A stretch of DNA of 64,000 nt, taken from positions 1,116,001-1,180,000 of the forward strand of contig NZ_MQMF01000001.1 in assembly GCF_001999465.1 (NCBI RefSeq), read 5' to 3'. The notes under the pieces are model-generated. The model was not told where the DNA came from, made no database searches, and saw only the letters and a program-made list of their open reading frames with translations. Shown here piece after piece: positions 16,665-26,633 of this stretch (within the stretch, counting starts at the first letter, position 1; each line of letters starts with the position of its first letter). Source of the stretch: Fictibacillus arsenicus. Its GTDB lineage: Bacteria; Bacillota; Bacilli; Bacillales; Fictibacillaceae. The position numbers were made by a program, and so were the translations under genes.

Positions 16665-17639
16665 TTATCTTTCATGGCAGGCGATAAAATGGCCGTCATC
16701 AATTTGACGCCACACCGGTTTTTCTGTTGCGCAATGATCTTTTGCGATGGGACAACGTGTATGAAACGGACAGCCAGTCGGCGGATTGGATGGACTCGGC
16801 AGATCGCCTGTTAGACGAATCCGTTCTCTTTTTCGCCCCACAACTGGTCTTGGAATAGCGGACAACAACGCTTCTGTATAAGGATGGGTAGGATTTTCGT
16901 ATAATTTCTCAACAGGCGCGAGTTCGACCATCTGTCCTAAATACATAACGAGCACCCTGTTACAAAGGTGCCGGACGACTCCCAGATCATGCGAAACGAA
17001 CAAATACGTCAATGCATGCTTTTCCTGCAGATCTTTTAATAGTTTAATAACTTGGGCTTGAACAGAAACGTCGAGTGCAGAAACCGGCTCATCACATACG
17101 ATAAAAGAAGGATTGATCGAGATCGCACGGGCGATACCGATGCGCTGCCTCTGACCGCCGCTGAACTCATGCGGATAACGCTCATAATGCTCTTCTTTTA
17201 AGCCTACTTCATTTAAAAGCTTGATCACTTTCTCTCGTCTTGCCTGAGCTGACAACTGGGTATGAATAATTAGTGCTTCCTCTAGAGCATCGCCAATCCG
17301 CTGTTTTGGGTTAAGTGAAGCGTACGGATCCTGAAAGATCATCTGCATCTCTTTTTTGAACGGCTTTAACTGGCGTGCTGAATACTTACTGATGTTTTTC
17401 CCGTTAAAGACAAGTTCTCCTTCTGTCAGAGACTCAAGTCCAAGGATCGTTCGCCCCAGTGTTGATTTTCCGCAGCCCGATTCACCAACGACACCCAATG
17501 TTTCTCCTTTATAAATATCGAGGGTTATTCCATCGACTGCCTTCACATGGCTTTTTACCCGCTGAAGCAAACCGCCTTTTATGGGAAAATGCTTCTTTAC
17601 ATTTTTTACGCTATAGAGAACTTGCTCGTCTACCGCCAT
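16665..17639 (-). CDS. Oligopeptide/dipeptide ABC transporter ATPase (OppF/DppF type)
   Basis: 324-residue ATPase. Walker A is GESGCGKSTLGR, the signature is FSGGQRQRIGIARA, and Walker B is FIVCDEPVSALDVS. The C-terminal oligopeptide/dipeptide extension carries the cysteine cluster CPFHTRCPIAKDHC, which binds an iron-sulfur centre in some relatives. The 29-base overlap with oppD implies coupled translation. It powers import together with the permeases and binding protein upstream. Confidence 0.95.
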   Translation of the reverse strand: MAVDEQVLYSVKNVKKHFPIKGGLLQRVKSHVKAVDGITLDIYKGETLGVVGESGCGKSTLGRTILGLESLTEGELVFNGKNISKYSARQLKPFKKEMQMIFQDPYASLNPKQRIGDALEEALIIHTQLSAQARREKVIKLLNEVGLKEEHYERYPHEFSGGQRQRIGIARAISINPSFIVCDEPVSALDVSVQAQVIKLLKDLQEKHALTYLFVSHDLGVVRHLCNRVLVMYLGQMVELAPVEKLYENPTHPYTEALLSAIPRPVVGRKRERIRLTGDLPSPSNPPTGCPFHTRCPIAKDHCATEKPVWRQIDDGHFIACHER

Positions 17640-18615
17640 TCTGTCCTACCTCCTCTTGCAGCCAGCATCGTACGTTCTGTTTATCTGTTACGGAAAAAGT
17701 TTTTGGTGATTCACTGAAACATTTGTCAAAAGCATGCGGACATCTCGGATGAAAACGGCATCCGCTGATCTTTTCATTCAACATCGGCATCGATCCCGCT
17801 ATTGGTTTCAATTCAAAATCAGGATCATCTACATTTGGCACAGAAGATAGAAGTCCCTTTGTGTAAGGATGCTGCGGGTTTTCAAAGATTTCTTCTACCC
17901 GTCCTTCTTCTATCACTTCTCCTGCATACATAACGATGACACGGTCGGCGATCTCAGCAACAACACCCATGTCATGCGTGATCATGATCATGCTCATATC
18001 TAACTTTTCTTTCAAATCGTTCAGCAAATCAATAATCTGCGCCTGAATGGTTACATCCAATGCAGTTGTTGGTTCATCTGCAATCAGCAGGGAGGGATTA
18101 CAGGATAAGGCGATCGCGATCATGACCCGCTGTCTCATCCCGCCGCTTAATTCATGCGGAAATTGGTTCATCCGTTCTGCTGGTGACGGAATGCCAACCA
18201 TCTTCAAAAGTTCGATCCCTCTTGCATGCGCTTGTTTCTTTGATAGTTTCTGATGGATCATCAATGGTTCACGAATTTGAAATCCTACTGTAAATACTGG
18301 ATTTAAGGCTGTCATTGGTTCCTGAAAGATCATCGAAACATCGTTTCCGCGCAGCTTCTGCATTTCTTTTGGAGACATGGAAGCTAAGTTCTTATTATTA
18401 AACGAGATTGAACCATCTGTTATACGTCCGTTTGAAGGCAGAAGCCCCATGATGGAAAGGGCTGTGATACTTTTACCACAGCCTGATTCTCCAACGATGC
18501 AGAGCGTTTCTCCTTTTTTTACCGAAAAAGAGGCGCCGCGGACAGCCGGCAAAAGTCCGTCCGCAGACTTAAACTTTGTTACTAGATTTGTCACTTCTAA
18601 CACAGTATCTTTCAT
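17611..18615 (-). CDS. Oligopeptide/dipeptide ABC transporter ATPase (OppD/DppD type)
   Basis: 334 residues. Walker A GESGCGKSITALSIMGLL, signature ELSGGMRQRVMIAIAL, Walker B LLIADEPTTALDVT, and the C-terminal CRFHPRCPHAFDKC cysteine cluster typical of OppD. It pairs with the OppF-type protein as the heterodimeric motor. It starts eight bases after the binding-protein gene. Confidence 0.95.
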   Translation of the reverse strand: MKDTVLEVTNLVTKFKSADGLLPAVRGASFSVKKGETLCIVGESGCGKSITALSIMGLLPSNGRITDGSISFNNKNLASMSPKEMQKLRGNDVSMIFQEPMTALNPVFTVGFQIREPLMIHQKLSKKQAHARGIELLKMVGIPSPAERMNQFPHELSGGMRQRVMIAIALSCNPSLLIADEPTTALDVTIQAQIIDLLNDLKEKLDMSMIMITHDMGVVAEIADRVIVMYAGEVIEEGRVEEIFENPQHPYTKGLLSSVPNVDDPDFELKPIAGSMPMLNEKISGCRFHPRCPHAFDKCFSESPKTFSVTDKQNVRCWLQEEVGQNGGRRASSL

Positions 18616-18623
18616 CGTTATCC

Positions 18624-20153
18624 CTACTCTCTATGAACGCTGTATAGTGACCACTGTCCTGTAGGTTCCATCTTAAAGCCTTTAACAGATTTATCGTAAG
18701 CAGCTGATGCGATGCCATGGTAGATCGGCAGTACTGGCAGCTGTGTCATTACGTATTCATCCGCTTTAGTTAAAATTTCCTGGCGCTGTTCCTGATCAAC
18801 AACTGAACGTGACTGATCGATCAGCTTATCGAGTTCAGCATCCTTATAGCGGCTTAAGTTTGTTGCATCAATGTTTGCTGAATGCAGACGCGGGAACAAT
18901 AGTTCACTTCCATCACCTGTTACGTTCGACCAGCCGGCAATCGTAATATCAAAGTCACCTGTCTTGGATACATCGAGATATGTGCCCCATTCAAGCGTTT
19001 CAATCTTGGCTGGAATCCCGGCTTCTTTTAACTGAGCTTGAATAACTTCTGCCATGTTCATGTATGATGCTGTGTTCGCAACAAGCATCTTGACTTCTTT
19101 TTTATCAAATCCGTTCGCCTTTACAAGTTCTTTTGCTTTTTCTTGATCAAACTTAGGTCCTTTATCGTCTTTCGTATGTCCGAAAACTTCAGGTCCGATG
19201 AACGAGTTGGAGTAGACGCCTAGTCCATTTAGCTTTTTCAGATAGCCTTCACGGTTGATGGCATGTGATACTGCCTGTCTGAATTTTAGATCGTTCATTG
19301 GCGCTTTTTCCATGTTGAATGCCAAGTAATAAACAGGTGTTCCGTCCACCTTTTGTGTTTCGACATTCTTGATTTTTTCCAGGCGAGGCATAAGTTCAGG
19401 TGCTAACGCATCAATCAATTGAACCTTTCCAGTCTGTAGCATAGAGATCGCTGTTGATACCTCTGGAACAACCGTGAACGTAATCTTCTCCAGCTTAGCA
19501 GGCTTTTGCCAGTAATCTTCATTCTTTACAAGTACAATGTCATCACCGTTTACTTTTTCAGAGAACTTAAATGGTCCTGTTCCAACAGGGTCTTTCATAA
19601 GATCCTGCTTTTTGTCAGCTGTCGGTGAAACGATGGCAGCATTTGAGTGCGTTAGAGCAGCAAGCATCGGACCGTACGGCTTTTCTGTTTTTAAAACCAC
19701 TGTGTGCTCGTCCTGAACTTCGATGGATGAAACCGGTGCTAAAAGAGAGGCACGCGGTGCAGCAGTTGCAGGATCTTTTAGCTTATCGAACGTGTATTTC
19801 ACTGATTCTGCGTTAAAAGGTGTCCCGTCATGGAACTTGATGTCTTTCTTTAGCTTGATCACCCATGTATTTTCATCAGGATTTTCATAGGATTCTGCAA
19901 GGTGAGGAACAATTTCTCCTTTGTTATCGCGGACAAAGAGTGTTTCATAGATTTGCTCGATAACCGTAGAGGATACAGAATCGTTTGTGAGAATTGGAGA
20001 AAGTCCTACAACTTTCGAGGTTGTTGCATACGTTAGCTCTTGTTTAGCATCACCAGTACTTCCGCCCGATGAAGAACTGCTGCTGCAACCCGTTAAAGCC
20101 AAAGACAATACAAAAAGAACCGCTAGTAAACTACTAAACCACTTTTTTCCCAT
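18624..20153 (-). CDS. Peptide-binding lipoprotein of ABC transporter (SBP family 5)
   Basis: 509-residue extracellular solute-binding protein. The signal MGKKWFSSLLAVLFVLSLAL ends in the lipobox LTGC (cysteine at residue 23), followed by a serine/glycine linker. Family-5 features include YETLFVRDNKGEIVPHLAES near residue 70 and KDIKFHDGTPFNAESVKYTF near 110. It captures peptides for the permease pair. A glutathione or gamma-glutamyl peptide preference is suggested only by the downstream ggt gene. It lies between permease and ATPase genes, as in many dpp/gsi operons. Confidence 0.93.
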   Translation of the reverse strand: MGKKWFSSLLAVLFVLSLALTGCSSSSSSGGSTGDAKQELTYATTSKVVGLSPILTNDSVSSTVIEQIYETLFVRDNKGEIVPHLAESYENPDENTWVIKLKKDIKFHDGTPFNAESVKYTFDKLKDPATAAPRASLLAPVSSIEVQDEHTVVLKTEKPYGPMLAALTHSNAAIVSPTADKKQDLMKDPVGTGPFKFSEKVNGDDIVLVKNEDYWQKPAKLEKITFTVVPEVSTAISMLQTGKVQLIDALAPELMPRLEKIKNVETQKVDGTPVYYLAFNMEKAPMNDLKFRQAVSHAINREGYLKKLNGLGVYSNSFIGPEVFGHTKDDKGPKFDQEKAKELVKANGFDKKEVKMLVANTASYMNMAEVIQAQLKEAGIPAKIETLEWGTYLDVSKTGDFDITIAGWSNVTGDGSELLFPRLHSANIDATNLSRYKDAELDKLIDQSRSVVDQEQRQEILTKADEYVMTQLPVLPIYHGIASAAYDKSVKGFKMEPTGQWSLYSVHRE

Positions 20154-20169
20154 TTGTAATCTCCCCCTT

Positions 20170-21066
20170 TTATTTATCCAAACTCATTCCTTGATCTAAA
20201 GCGTCGCGAAGAGCGTCACCCACAACATTAAAAGCAAATACAACGAGCATGATAGCTATACCCGGAACAACGATCATATGAGGCGATGTCCACATATACT
20301 CTTGTCCTGCAGCGATCATCGCTCCCCATTCAGGAGTGGGCGGCTGTGCACCTAAGCCTAGGAAACTTAATGATGCGGTCGATAGAATCGCTGTCGCCAT
20401 TCTCATAGTGGCAAAAACGATGATCGGTGCTGCACAGTTCGGCAGTACATGCTTGAACATGATGCGAAGATCGCTCGCTCCAAGAGATTTCATGGCAATG
20501 ATGTATTCTTGTTTTTTAATAGAAAGAACACTTCCTCTTACAATCCTTGCACAAGTTGGAATGGACCAAATACTGATCGCAATGACGACATTTACAAGGC
20601 TTGTCCCTAAGATGGCGATAACTAACATAGCTAGTAGAATACCAGGAAACGCAAACATTAAATCTACAAATCTCATAATGATGCCATCTAGCCTTCTATA
20701 ATAACCTGATAGAAGTCCGAGGATCACGCCGCCGACCAGTCCTAGACTTACAGCGCCGATTCCGACTAAGAGCGAGATTCTTGCGCCGTACACGATCCTG
20801 CTCCAAATATCCCGTCCGTAATTATCCGTTCCTAGCCAGTGCCCTTCTGTACCAATCGGCAATTCACTCAGTTCCAGGTTCTGTTTGTTCGGATCAACCC
20901 CTACGATGGCAGGTGCTGCAAGAGCCATGAATAGTTGTAATGCGATAATAACTAGGCCGACGATTGCCATCTTGTTTTTAATGAGCCGTTTCCATGTTTT
21001 TAACAATGCAAATTCTTTCTTTTTCTTATGAGCGGGCATTTGCTGTGTAACCACTTCCGTTGACAT
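20170..21066 (-). CDS. Dipeptide ABC transporter permease (DppC/OppC type)
   Basis: 298 residues: an N-terminal OppC_N segment with one helix, then the binding-protein-dependent transport domain. GTDNYGRDIWSRIVYGARIS and GASDLRIMFKHVLPN are hallmark sequences, the latter being the EAA loop that docks the ATPase. About six membrane helices. It forms the channel with DppB. Confidence 0.95.
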   Translation of the reverse strand: MSTEVVTQQMPAHKKKKEFALLKTWKRLIKNKMAIVGLVIIALQLFMALAAPAIVGVDPNKQNLELSELPIGTEGHWLGTDNYGRDIWSRIVYGARISLLVGIGAVSLGLVGGVILGLLSGYYRRLDGIIMRFVDLMFAFPGILLAMLVIAILGTSLVNVVIAISIWSIPTCARIVRGSVLSIKKQEYIIAMKSLGASDLRIMFKHVLPNCAAPIIVFATMRMATAILSTASLSFLGLGAQPPTPEWGAMIAAGQEYMWTSPHMIVVPGIAIMLVVFAFNVVGDALRDALDQGMSLDK

Positions 21067-21084
21067 GTTATCCCCCCTTCCCTT

Positions 21085-22026
21085 TTATTCGTAACTGATC
21101 CTCGGATCGATAAAGGCATAGACGATATCGACAATCAGATTTACTAAAACAAAAAGTGTCGCTACAAGAAGAACCGAACCTTGAACCATCGGAAAGTCTC
21201 GGGCGGCGATCGATTCAATCATGAGCCTTCCAACTCCATTAATGGCAAAAACAGATTCTGTAATGATGGTGCCTCCAAGCAGGAAGCCGAAGTTTAAGCC
21301 GATTACCGTAATGACTGGTATCATGGCATTTCTTAGACAGTGCATCATGATGACTGTTTTTTCGCGAACACCTTTTGCTCTGGCTGTTCTTACATAATCG
21401 GCCCGAATAACTTCGAGCATCGCGGATCGGCTCATTCGAGCGATCATTGCAGCTGATCCTGTACCAAGTGTGATGGCTGGAAGTGCAAGCTGTTTCATCC
21501 CTTCAATCGTCCAGAACGGTTCGGTAAGCCCCCCTACCGGGAACCACTGCAGGTTGACGGCGAAAATAAGGATCAATATAGCACCTAGCCAAAAGTTAGG
21601 TATGGAGATGCCCCCTAATGCGATGACCGTGCTTAATCCGTCAAACCATGTGTTATGTTTTAGTGCAGATATAATGCCTGTTGTTACTCCGATTACGATT
21701 GCAACGATTATACTTGCGATCGCTAGATTCAGTGTGTTTGGAAATCGATCGATGATTGCTTCTGACACCGCTTGTTTCGTTTGATAGGAAAATCCTAAGT
21801 CGCCTGTAAAGATGCCTCGCAAATAATCAAAATACTGGGTAAGCAACGGTTCGTTCAAACCAAGGTTTTCTCTTATTGCTTCTACATCTTCCTGGGTTGC
21901 GGTTGGTCCGCCTATGATACTTGCAGGATCTCCAGGTGCAATGTGCATACTCATAAAAACGATAAATGAAATCCCTATTAATAAAAGCACCAGCTGAAAA
22001 ACCCGCCTTACAATCAACCCTGCCAT
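21085..22026 (-). CDS. Dipeptide ABC transporter permease (DppB/OppB type)
   Basis: 313 residues with six membrane helices. It begins with the typical RRVFQLVLLLIGISFIVF, followed by HIAPGDPASIIGG. The EAA loop is seen as RADYVRTARAKGVREKTVIM. First gene of the operon, which runs without a strong terminator through dppC, the binding protein, oppD, oppF, ggt and the two chromate genes (about 8 kb). Its start lies 426 bases from the Lrp-type gene, with that gene's terminator between. Confidence 0.95.
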   Translation of the reverse strand: MAGLIVRRVFQLVLLLIGISFIVFMSMHIAPGDPASIIGGPTATQEDVEAIRENLGLNEPLLTQYFDYLRGIFTGDLGFSYQTKQAVSEAIIDRFPNTLNLAIASIIVAIVIGVTTGIISALKHNTWFDGLSTVIALGGISIPNFWLGAILILIFAVNLQWFPVGGLTEPFWTIEGMKQLALPAITLGTGSAAMIARMSRSAMLEVIRADYVRTARAKGVREKTVIMMHCLRNAMIPVITVIGLNFGFLLGGTIITESVFAINGVGRLMIESIAARDFPMVQGSVLLVATLFVLVNLIVDIVYAFIDPRISYE

Positions 22027-22390
22027 TTACTCTTCACCTCTCCCCTTTTTTCAACCTTTCGATTGTATTACGTTCGTTTACATTCCGTTTGTTAGCCTAA
22101 AGTTAGTTTTAAATTAACAAACGGTTTTAATATTGTTTCTGATTATAAAATATATTCTGAATATTTTCTAGACGTTTTTATAAACAAAATAAAATCACGA
22201 CTATGTTCTTACAAATTTTGATAGAGTGTGCGGAATTTGTACTAGCAGAACGAAATATGTAGTTATTTCTGCTTATAAAAGACGTTGAGAGGGAGATTGA
22301 TAGGGTTCAGTGAGGGGTTTGAAAGCAGAGCGATTGATTTTTAAGCTGTAATTCTTTACTTATAGACTTTCCGAAGAATCAACAGCCATA

Positions 22391-22430
22391 AAAAAAGACC
22401 GCACGCTAAAAATTACTAGCATGCAGTCTC
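22391..22430 (-). terminator. Terminator of the Lrp/AsnC regulator gene
   Basis: Arms GACCGCACGCTA (22397-22408) and TAGCATGCAGTC (22417-22428) pair with two mismatches, followed by seven T on the minus strand. The rest of the 22027-22390 gap is AT-rich and presumably holds the operon promoter; no specific site could be assigned. Confidence 0.75.
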
Positions 22431-22452
22431 ACTTTTTTCTATCATTCTTTTA

Positions 22453-22902
22453 TTATAGTTTTAATCCTGAACGGCTCTTAAATCTTCTTAAAAGAATATG
22501 CGATTCCACTCTGGAAATCCCTTTGATTCCATAGAGTTCATTGTTTATGAATTTCTCCAGTGACGGAAAGTCTTCTACTAATACGTGCATATGTAAAGTA
22601 CTCGGTCCTGTCATCTGATAGCAGCTGGCCACACTTGGATTATTCACAAGTTTTTCAGCTACTTTTACGAGGTATGCCGGTTCACAGTCTACTTCGAAAA
22701 ACGCTGAAACTGTTTTACCAGCCGCTTCTGAATCTATAACGACGCTGAACTTTTCAATAACACCTGCTTTTCTCATCTGGTTTACTCGTTCACGAACGGA
22801 AACCCGTGAAAGGTTCAGCTCTTTTCCGATTTCTGCATAAGACATTCTTCCATCTTGAGTCAGCAGCTCTAATATTTTTCGATCTATATCATCTATTTTC
22901 AA
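22453..22902 (-). CDS. ywrC: Lrp/AsnC family transcriptional regulator (YwrC-like)
   Basis: 149 residues. The N-terminal helix-turn-helix starts LKIDDIDRKILELLTQDGR and has the recognition helix region LSRVSVRERVNQMRKAGVIE. The C-terminal RAM effector domain (about 70-145) includes ASCYQMTGPSTLHMHVLVED. TTG 22902 is preferred: GGTGA lies five bases upstream and relatives begin at this point. Longer frames to 22935 lack a site. In B. subtilis an Lrp-like gene, ywrC, sits in the same cluster with ywrA, ywrB and ywrD, so it probably controls the downstream peptide/ggt operon. Confidence 0.88.
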   Translation of the reverse strand: MKIDDIDRKILELLTQDGRMSYAEIGKELNLSRVSVRERVNQMRKAGVIEKFSVVIDSEAAGKTVSAFFEVDCEPAYLVKVAEKLVNNPSVASCYQMTGPSTLHMHVLVEDFPSLEKFINNELYGIKGISRVESHILLRRFKSRSGLKL

Positions 22903-23180
22903 TAAAATCACCACGTTTACTTTGAATGAATTCATTGTAAGCGTTATTTTCTAAAAATTCAAATAGGGTTCCCAGCATCCGATGCACCCAGCTGTGCTAC
23001 AACAGTTTTAAAGGCTCTGTTTTTTATAAAAATATGGATAAAAGCCAATAAAAACCTAGGGAGGATGACTTATTTTGTGAAAAAACCGAAAAATGTTATA
23101 AAACAGTAGTTGCAAAATATAATCTGTTATAATACAATGCATTATAATCAAATCAAACAAAAAAACAGGAGGAATTTAAA

Positions 23181-23312
23181 ATGAAAAACTATCTTGAGCT
23201 TCACTTCAATATTCCAAAGAAGACTTGTACAGAGTGTGGGTGTGTAATCGAGGAGCAGCATGAATCTTATCTTTATGAGTGCGAACGCTGTATCGGTAAA
23301 CACGAAAGGTAA
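23181..23312 (+). CDS. yhfH: YhfH family small zinc-ribbon-like protein
   Basis: 43-residue protein starting MKNYLELHFNIPKKTCTECG. Two CxxC pairs (CTEC at about residues 16-19 and CERC at about 34-37) would bind one metal ion. The match to the Bacillus YhfH family (short, IPKK.C.ECG...HESY....C..C) is good, and its function is unknown. A strong ACAGGAGGA site lies just upstream. Three TATAAT hexamers (23118, 23128, 23143) lie in the leader, one probably being the -10 element. Confidence 0.82.
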   Translation: MKNYLELHFNIPKKTCTECGCVIEEQHESYLYECERCIGKHER

Positions 23313-23384
23313 ATTTTTTTTACACATACTGTTATACAACAATTAATATCTGTTTCATCTGTTCAATAACATAATCAGAAAGGA

Positions 23385-24986
23385 ATGTCGCTAAAAGTGA
23401 AAATTGACACGTCAAGTCTTCATGTAACAGGAAATACCCCGCCCGAATATGAAAAGATCTTAACACCTGGTGCAATTCTCTTTTTAAAATCACTGCATCT
23501 GCAATTCAATTTAACTCGAAAAGAACTTTTGAAAAAGCGCAAGATCAAACAACAGGAAATTGATTCTGGGGTATTCCCCGCCTTTCTGAGTGAAACAGAG
23601 CATATCCGCAACGGTAATTGGACGATCGCTCCACTTCCTCAGGATCTTCAAGACCGCCGGGTTGAAATTACTGGACCTGTTGACAGAAAGATGATCATTA
23701 ACGCTCTGAATTCCGGTGCAAAAGTTTTCATGGCTGACTTAGAAGACTCCAACTCACCGACTTGGGAAAATACAATTGAGGGTCAGATTAACCTTAAGGA
23801 CGCGGTCAACCGTACAATTTCTTTTGAAGGAGCTAACGGGAAAAAATACGAGCTTGGACCAAATCCAGCTGTACTAATCGTTCGTCCCCGCGGCTGGCAT
23901 TTAGAAGAAAAACATATCGTTGTCGATGGTGAACCGATGTCTGGGAGTTTAGTAGATTTTGGACTTTATTTTTATCACAATGCAAAAACGCTGATCGAAA
24001 ACGGTTCTGGCCCTTACTTCTATCTTCCTAAAATGGAAAGCCACTTGGAAGCACGCCTCTGGAATGATGTGTTCATCTACGCGCAGGAACAACTGGGCAT
24101 TCCAAGAGGAACAATTAAAGCAACTGTACTAATCGAGACGATTGTTGCAGCGTTTGAAATGGATGAGATTTTATATGAATTGCGCGACCATTCAGCTGGC
24201 GTGAACTGCGGCCGTTGGGATTATATTTTCAGCTATATTAAGAAGTTCCGCAATCAGCCACACGTAATTTTGCCTGACCGTTCGCTTGTTACGATGACTG
24301 TACCATTCATGCGGTCGTATTCACTTCTTGCGATCAAGACTTGCCACAAGCGGAATGCACCTGCAATCGGTGGGATGGCGGCACAGATTCCGATAAAAAA
24401 TGATGAGAAAGCAAATGCGGCTGCTTTTGAAAAAGTGCGTGCTGATAAAGAACGCGAGGCAACTGACGGCCATGACGGGACATGGGTTGCCCATCCGGGA
24501 CTCGTACCGGTTGCGATGGAAGTATTCGACCGTATCATGCCAGAGCCGAATCAGATCGACCGCAAACGTGAGGATGTCGTTGTAACAGCTGACGATTTAG
24601 TGGCAGTGCCAGAAGGTGAGATTACGGAAGAAGGATTGCGCGTCAACATAAGTGTGGGCATTCAATACATCGCTTCATGGCTGAGAGGTAAAGGCGCAGC
24701 CCCGATCAATCACCTTATGGAAGACGCAGCTACGGCCGAAATCTCAAGAGCCCAAGTGTGGCAATGGATCCGCCATCCGAAAGGCGTTCTAAGCGATGGC
24801 CGTAAAGTTACTTTCGAGCTGGTAGAGGAACTAAAGTTAGAAGAAGTTCAAAAATTGAAGCAGCAAGTGAGTGAGGATTCATTCAATAAAGGTCGATTTA
24901 TGGAAGCAGTCGGACTGTTTGATGAACTGATACGTGAAGATGAGTTTCAAGATTTTCTTACTAACAGAGGTTATGACATTTTATAA
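23385..24986 (+). CDS. aceB: Malate synthase A
   Basis: Condenses glyoxylate with acetyl-CoA to malate in the cytoplasm, the second step of the glyoxylate shunt. 533 residues, the usual length for form A. Recognisable sections are [33 protein letters not shown], the catalytic [13 protein letters not shown], and [17 protein letters not shown] with the catalytic aspartate. ATG 23385 follows AGAAAGGA closely, and GTG 23397 is also possible. It lies 228 bases before aceA on the same strand, with a dispersed repeat in between. Confidence 0.95.
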   Translation: MSLKVKIDTSSLHVTGNTPPEYEKILTPGAILFLKSLHLQFNLTRKELLKKRKIKQQEIDSGVFPAFLSETEHIRNGNWTIAPLPQDLQDRRVEITGPVDRKMIINALNSGAKVFMADLEDSNSPTWENTIEGQINLKDAVNRTISFEGANGKKYELGPNPAVLIVRPRGWHLEEKHIVVDGEPMSGSLVDFGLYFYHNAKTLIENGSGPYFYLPKMESHLEARLWNDVFIYAQEQLGIPRGTIKATVLIETIVAAFEMDEILYELRDHSAGVNCGRWDYIFSYIKKFRNQPHVILPDRSLVTMTVPFMRSYSLLAIKTCHKRNAPAIGGMAAQIPIKNDEKANAAAFEKVRADKEREATDGHDGTWVAHPGLVPVAMEVFDRIMPEPNQIDRKREDVVVTADDLVAVPEGEITEEGLRVNISVGIQYIASWLRGKGAAPINHLMEDAATAEISRAQVWQWIRHPKGVLSDGRKVTFELVEELKLEEVQKLKQQVSEDSFNKGRFMEAVGLFDELIREDEFQDFLTNRGYDIL

Positions 24987-25011
24987 ATCATATGCTTCGT
25001 GGCTTTTGAAA

Positions 25012-25146
25012 GAAGTTGATTTCCGTTACAGGTGCTCGCTTTCCGCGGGGTGTGCGGTGAGCCTCCTTGGCGCTATGCACCATTAAGATGCTCACCTGTC
25101 CCACTGATCCCGCAGGAGTCTCGCACCTTTCACTACAATCAACTTG
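25012..25146. repeat. Dispersed 135-bp repeat with inverted ends, copy 1
   Basis: It begins AAGTTGATTTCCGTTACAGG and ends CACTACAATCAACTT, so its ends are inverted repeats (AAGTTGATT and AATCAACTT). The inside carries GCTCGCTTTCCGCGGGG, GTGCGGTGAGCCTCCT and CCGCAGGAGTCTCGCACC. The same pieces recur near 46.7 kb (inverted) and 56.7 kb. Similar elements are scattered through many Bacillaceae genomes. No coding potential. Here it separates aceB from aceA. Confidence 0.8.
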
Positions 25147-25214
25147 TCATTGAAGAAAATGTAAGCAAACTTTTAAATAACAGCCAAAAATAAAACCATT
25201 AAGGAGAGGGACTA

Positions 25215-26501
25215 ATGATTAATTCACGTGTGGAGAAGCTTAAGGAAATGTGGAAAAATGAGGAGCGCTGGCAAGGGGTAAGCCGCCCTTATACAGCGGA
25301 AGAGGTTATCCGTTTGCGCGGATCGATCGATATTGAACATACCCTTGCAAAACATGGATCCGAAAAATTCTGGAACATGCTTCAAAATGAAACATATGTA
25401 AACGCTTTAGGGGCTTTAACGGGGAATCAGGCGGTTCAGCAGGCAAAGGCAGGTCTGAAAGCCGTATACTTAAGCGGTTGGCAGGTCGCAGCAGACGCCA
25501 ACCTTTCTGGAAACATGTATCCGGACCAAAGTTTGTATCCGGCGAACTCTGTGCCACACGTGGTAAAACGCATTAACTCTGCTCTTCAGCGCGCAGATCA
25601 GATTCAGCATCTAGAAGGCGGAAATGAAGTGGATTACTTCTTGCCAATTATAGCGGACGCCGAAGCCGGGTTTGGCGGGCAACTGAATGTGTTCGAATTA
25701 ATGAAAGGCATGATCGAGTCAGGCGCTTCCGCTGTTCACTTTGAAGATCAGCTGTCTTCTGAGAAAAAATGCGGTCATCTTGGCGGAAAAGTGTTGCTGC
25801 CGACGCAAACGGCGGTTCGAAATTTGATTTCTGCTAGATTGGCAGCTGACGTGATGGGTGTTCCGACTGTGCTGATCGCCCGTACGGACGCTGATGCGGC
25901 TGACTTAATTACAAGCGACATTGATCCGGTTGATCAAGAGTTTATTACAGGCGAGCGTACAGCTGAAGGCTTTTATCGCACTAAAGCTGGCCTGGATCAA
26001 GCGATCGCGCGCGGTTTGGCTTATGCGCCATATGCAGATTTGATCTGGTGCGAGACATCTGAACCAAACCTGGAGCAGGCTCAAAAGTTTGCAGATGCGA
26101 TTCATGAACAGTTCCCTGGCAAACTATTAGCCTACAACTGCTCGCCGTCTTTCAATTGGAAAAAGAAGCTGGATAATGCGACGATCGAAACATTCCAACA
26201 GCAGCTTGCGGCTATGGGCTACAAGTTCCAGTTCGTAACTTTGGCTGGCTTCCACGCGCTAAACCACAGCATGTTTGAATTGGCAAAAGGCTACAAAGCT
26301 CGTGGAATGGGTGCATATTCCGAGCTGCAACAGCGGGAGTTTGATAGTGAAGTGGATGGCTATACAGCAACACGCCACCAGCGTGAAGTAGGAACAGGCT
26401 ACTTTGATGAAGTAACACAGCTCGTTTCCGGTGGTACTGCATCTACAACAGCATTGAAAGGATCTACAGAAGAAGATCAATTTCAACAGCAAGAAGCCTA
26501 A
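25215..26501 (+). CDS. aceA: Isocitrate lyase
   Basis: Splits isocitrate into succinate and glyoxylate, the entry of the glyoxylate shunt that allows growth on acetate or fatty acids. 428 residues. The catalytic loop [11 protein letters not shown] with its cysteine is at about residues 190-200. Also present are [37 protein letters not shown], and [13 protein letters not shown] for substrate binding. A strong AAGGAGAGGGACTA site precedes the ATG. A terminator follows the gene. Confidence 0.96.
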   Translation: MINSRVEKLKEMWKNEERWQGVSRPYTAEEVIRLRGSIDIEHTLAKHGSEKFWNMLQNETYVNALGALTGNQAVQQAKAGLKAVYLSGWQVAADANLSGNMYPDQSLYPANSVPHVVKRINSALQRADQIQHLEGGNEVDYFLPIIADAEAGFGGQLNVFELMKGMIESGASAVHFEDQLSSEKKCGHLGGKVLLPTQTAVRNLISARLAADVMGVPTVLIARTDADAADLITSDIDPVDQEFITGERTAEGFYRTKAGLDQAIARGLAYAPYADLIWCETSEPNLEQAQKFADAIHEQFPGKLLAYNCSPSFNWKKKLDNATIETFQQQLAAMGYKFQFVTLAGFHALNHSMFELAKGYKARGMGAYSELQQREFDSEVDGYTATRHQREVGTGYFDEVTQLVSGGTASTTALKGSTEEDQFQQQEA

Positions 26502-26543
26502 CCTGTTATATAGATAGAATAAGTGGATAGGAGAAATATAAAT

Positions 26544-26577
26544 AAAGGACAGGAGTCGAGTGGCTCCTGTCCTTTTC
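26544..26577 (+). terminator. Rho-independent terminator after aceA
   Basis: Stem AAGGACAGGAG (26545-26555) with CTCCTGTCCTT (26564-26574) and a short T-run. Confidence 0.85.
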
Positions 26578-26596
26578 AGGTTTTTACAAATTTGAA

Positions 26597-26620
26597 GGGG
26601 ACAGACCCGGGTCTGTCCCC
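26597..26620. repeat. REP-like palindrome, copy 5 (two cores fused head to head)
   Basis: A perfect 24-base palindrome: GGGGACAGACCC directly joined to its complement GGGTCTGTCCCC. It sits 13 bases beyond the stop codon of the minus-strand ABC permease gene. Confidence 0.75.
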
Positions 26621-26633
26621 TACTATTTTACTA

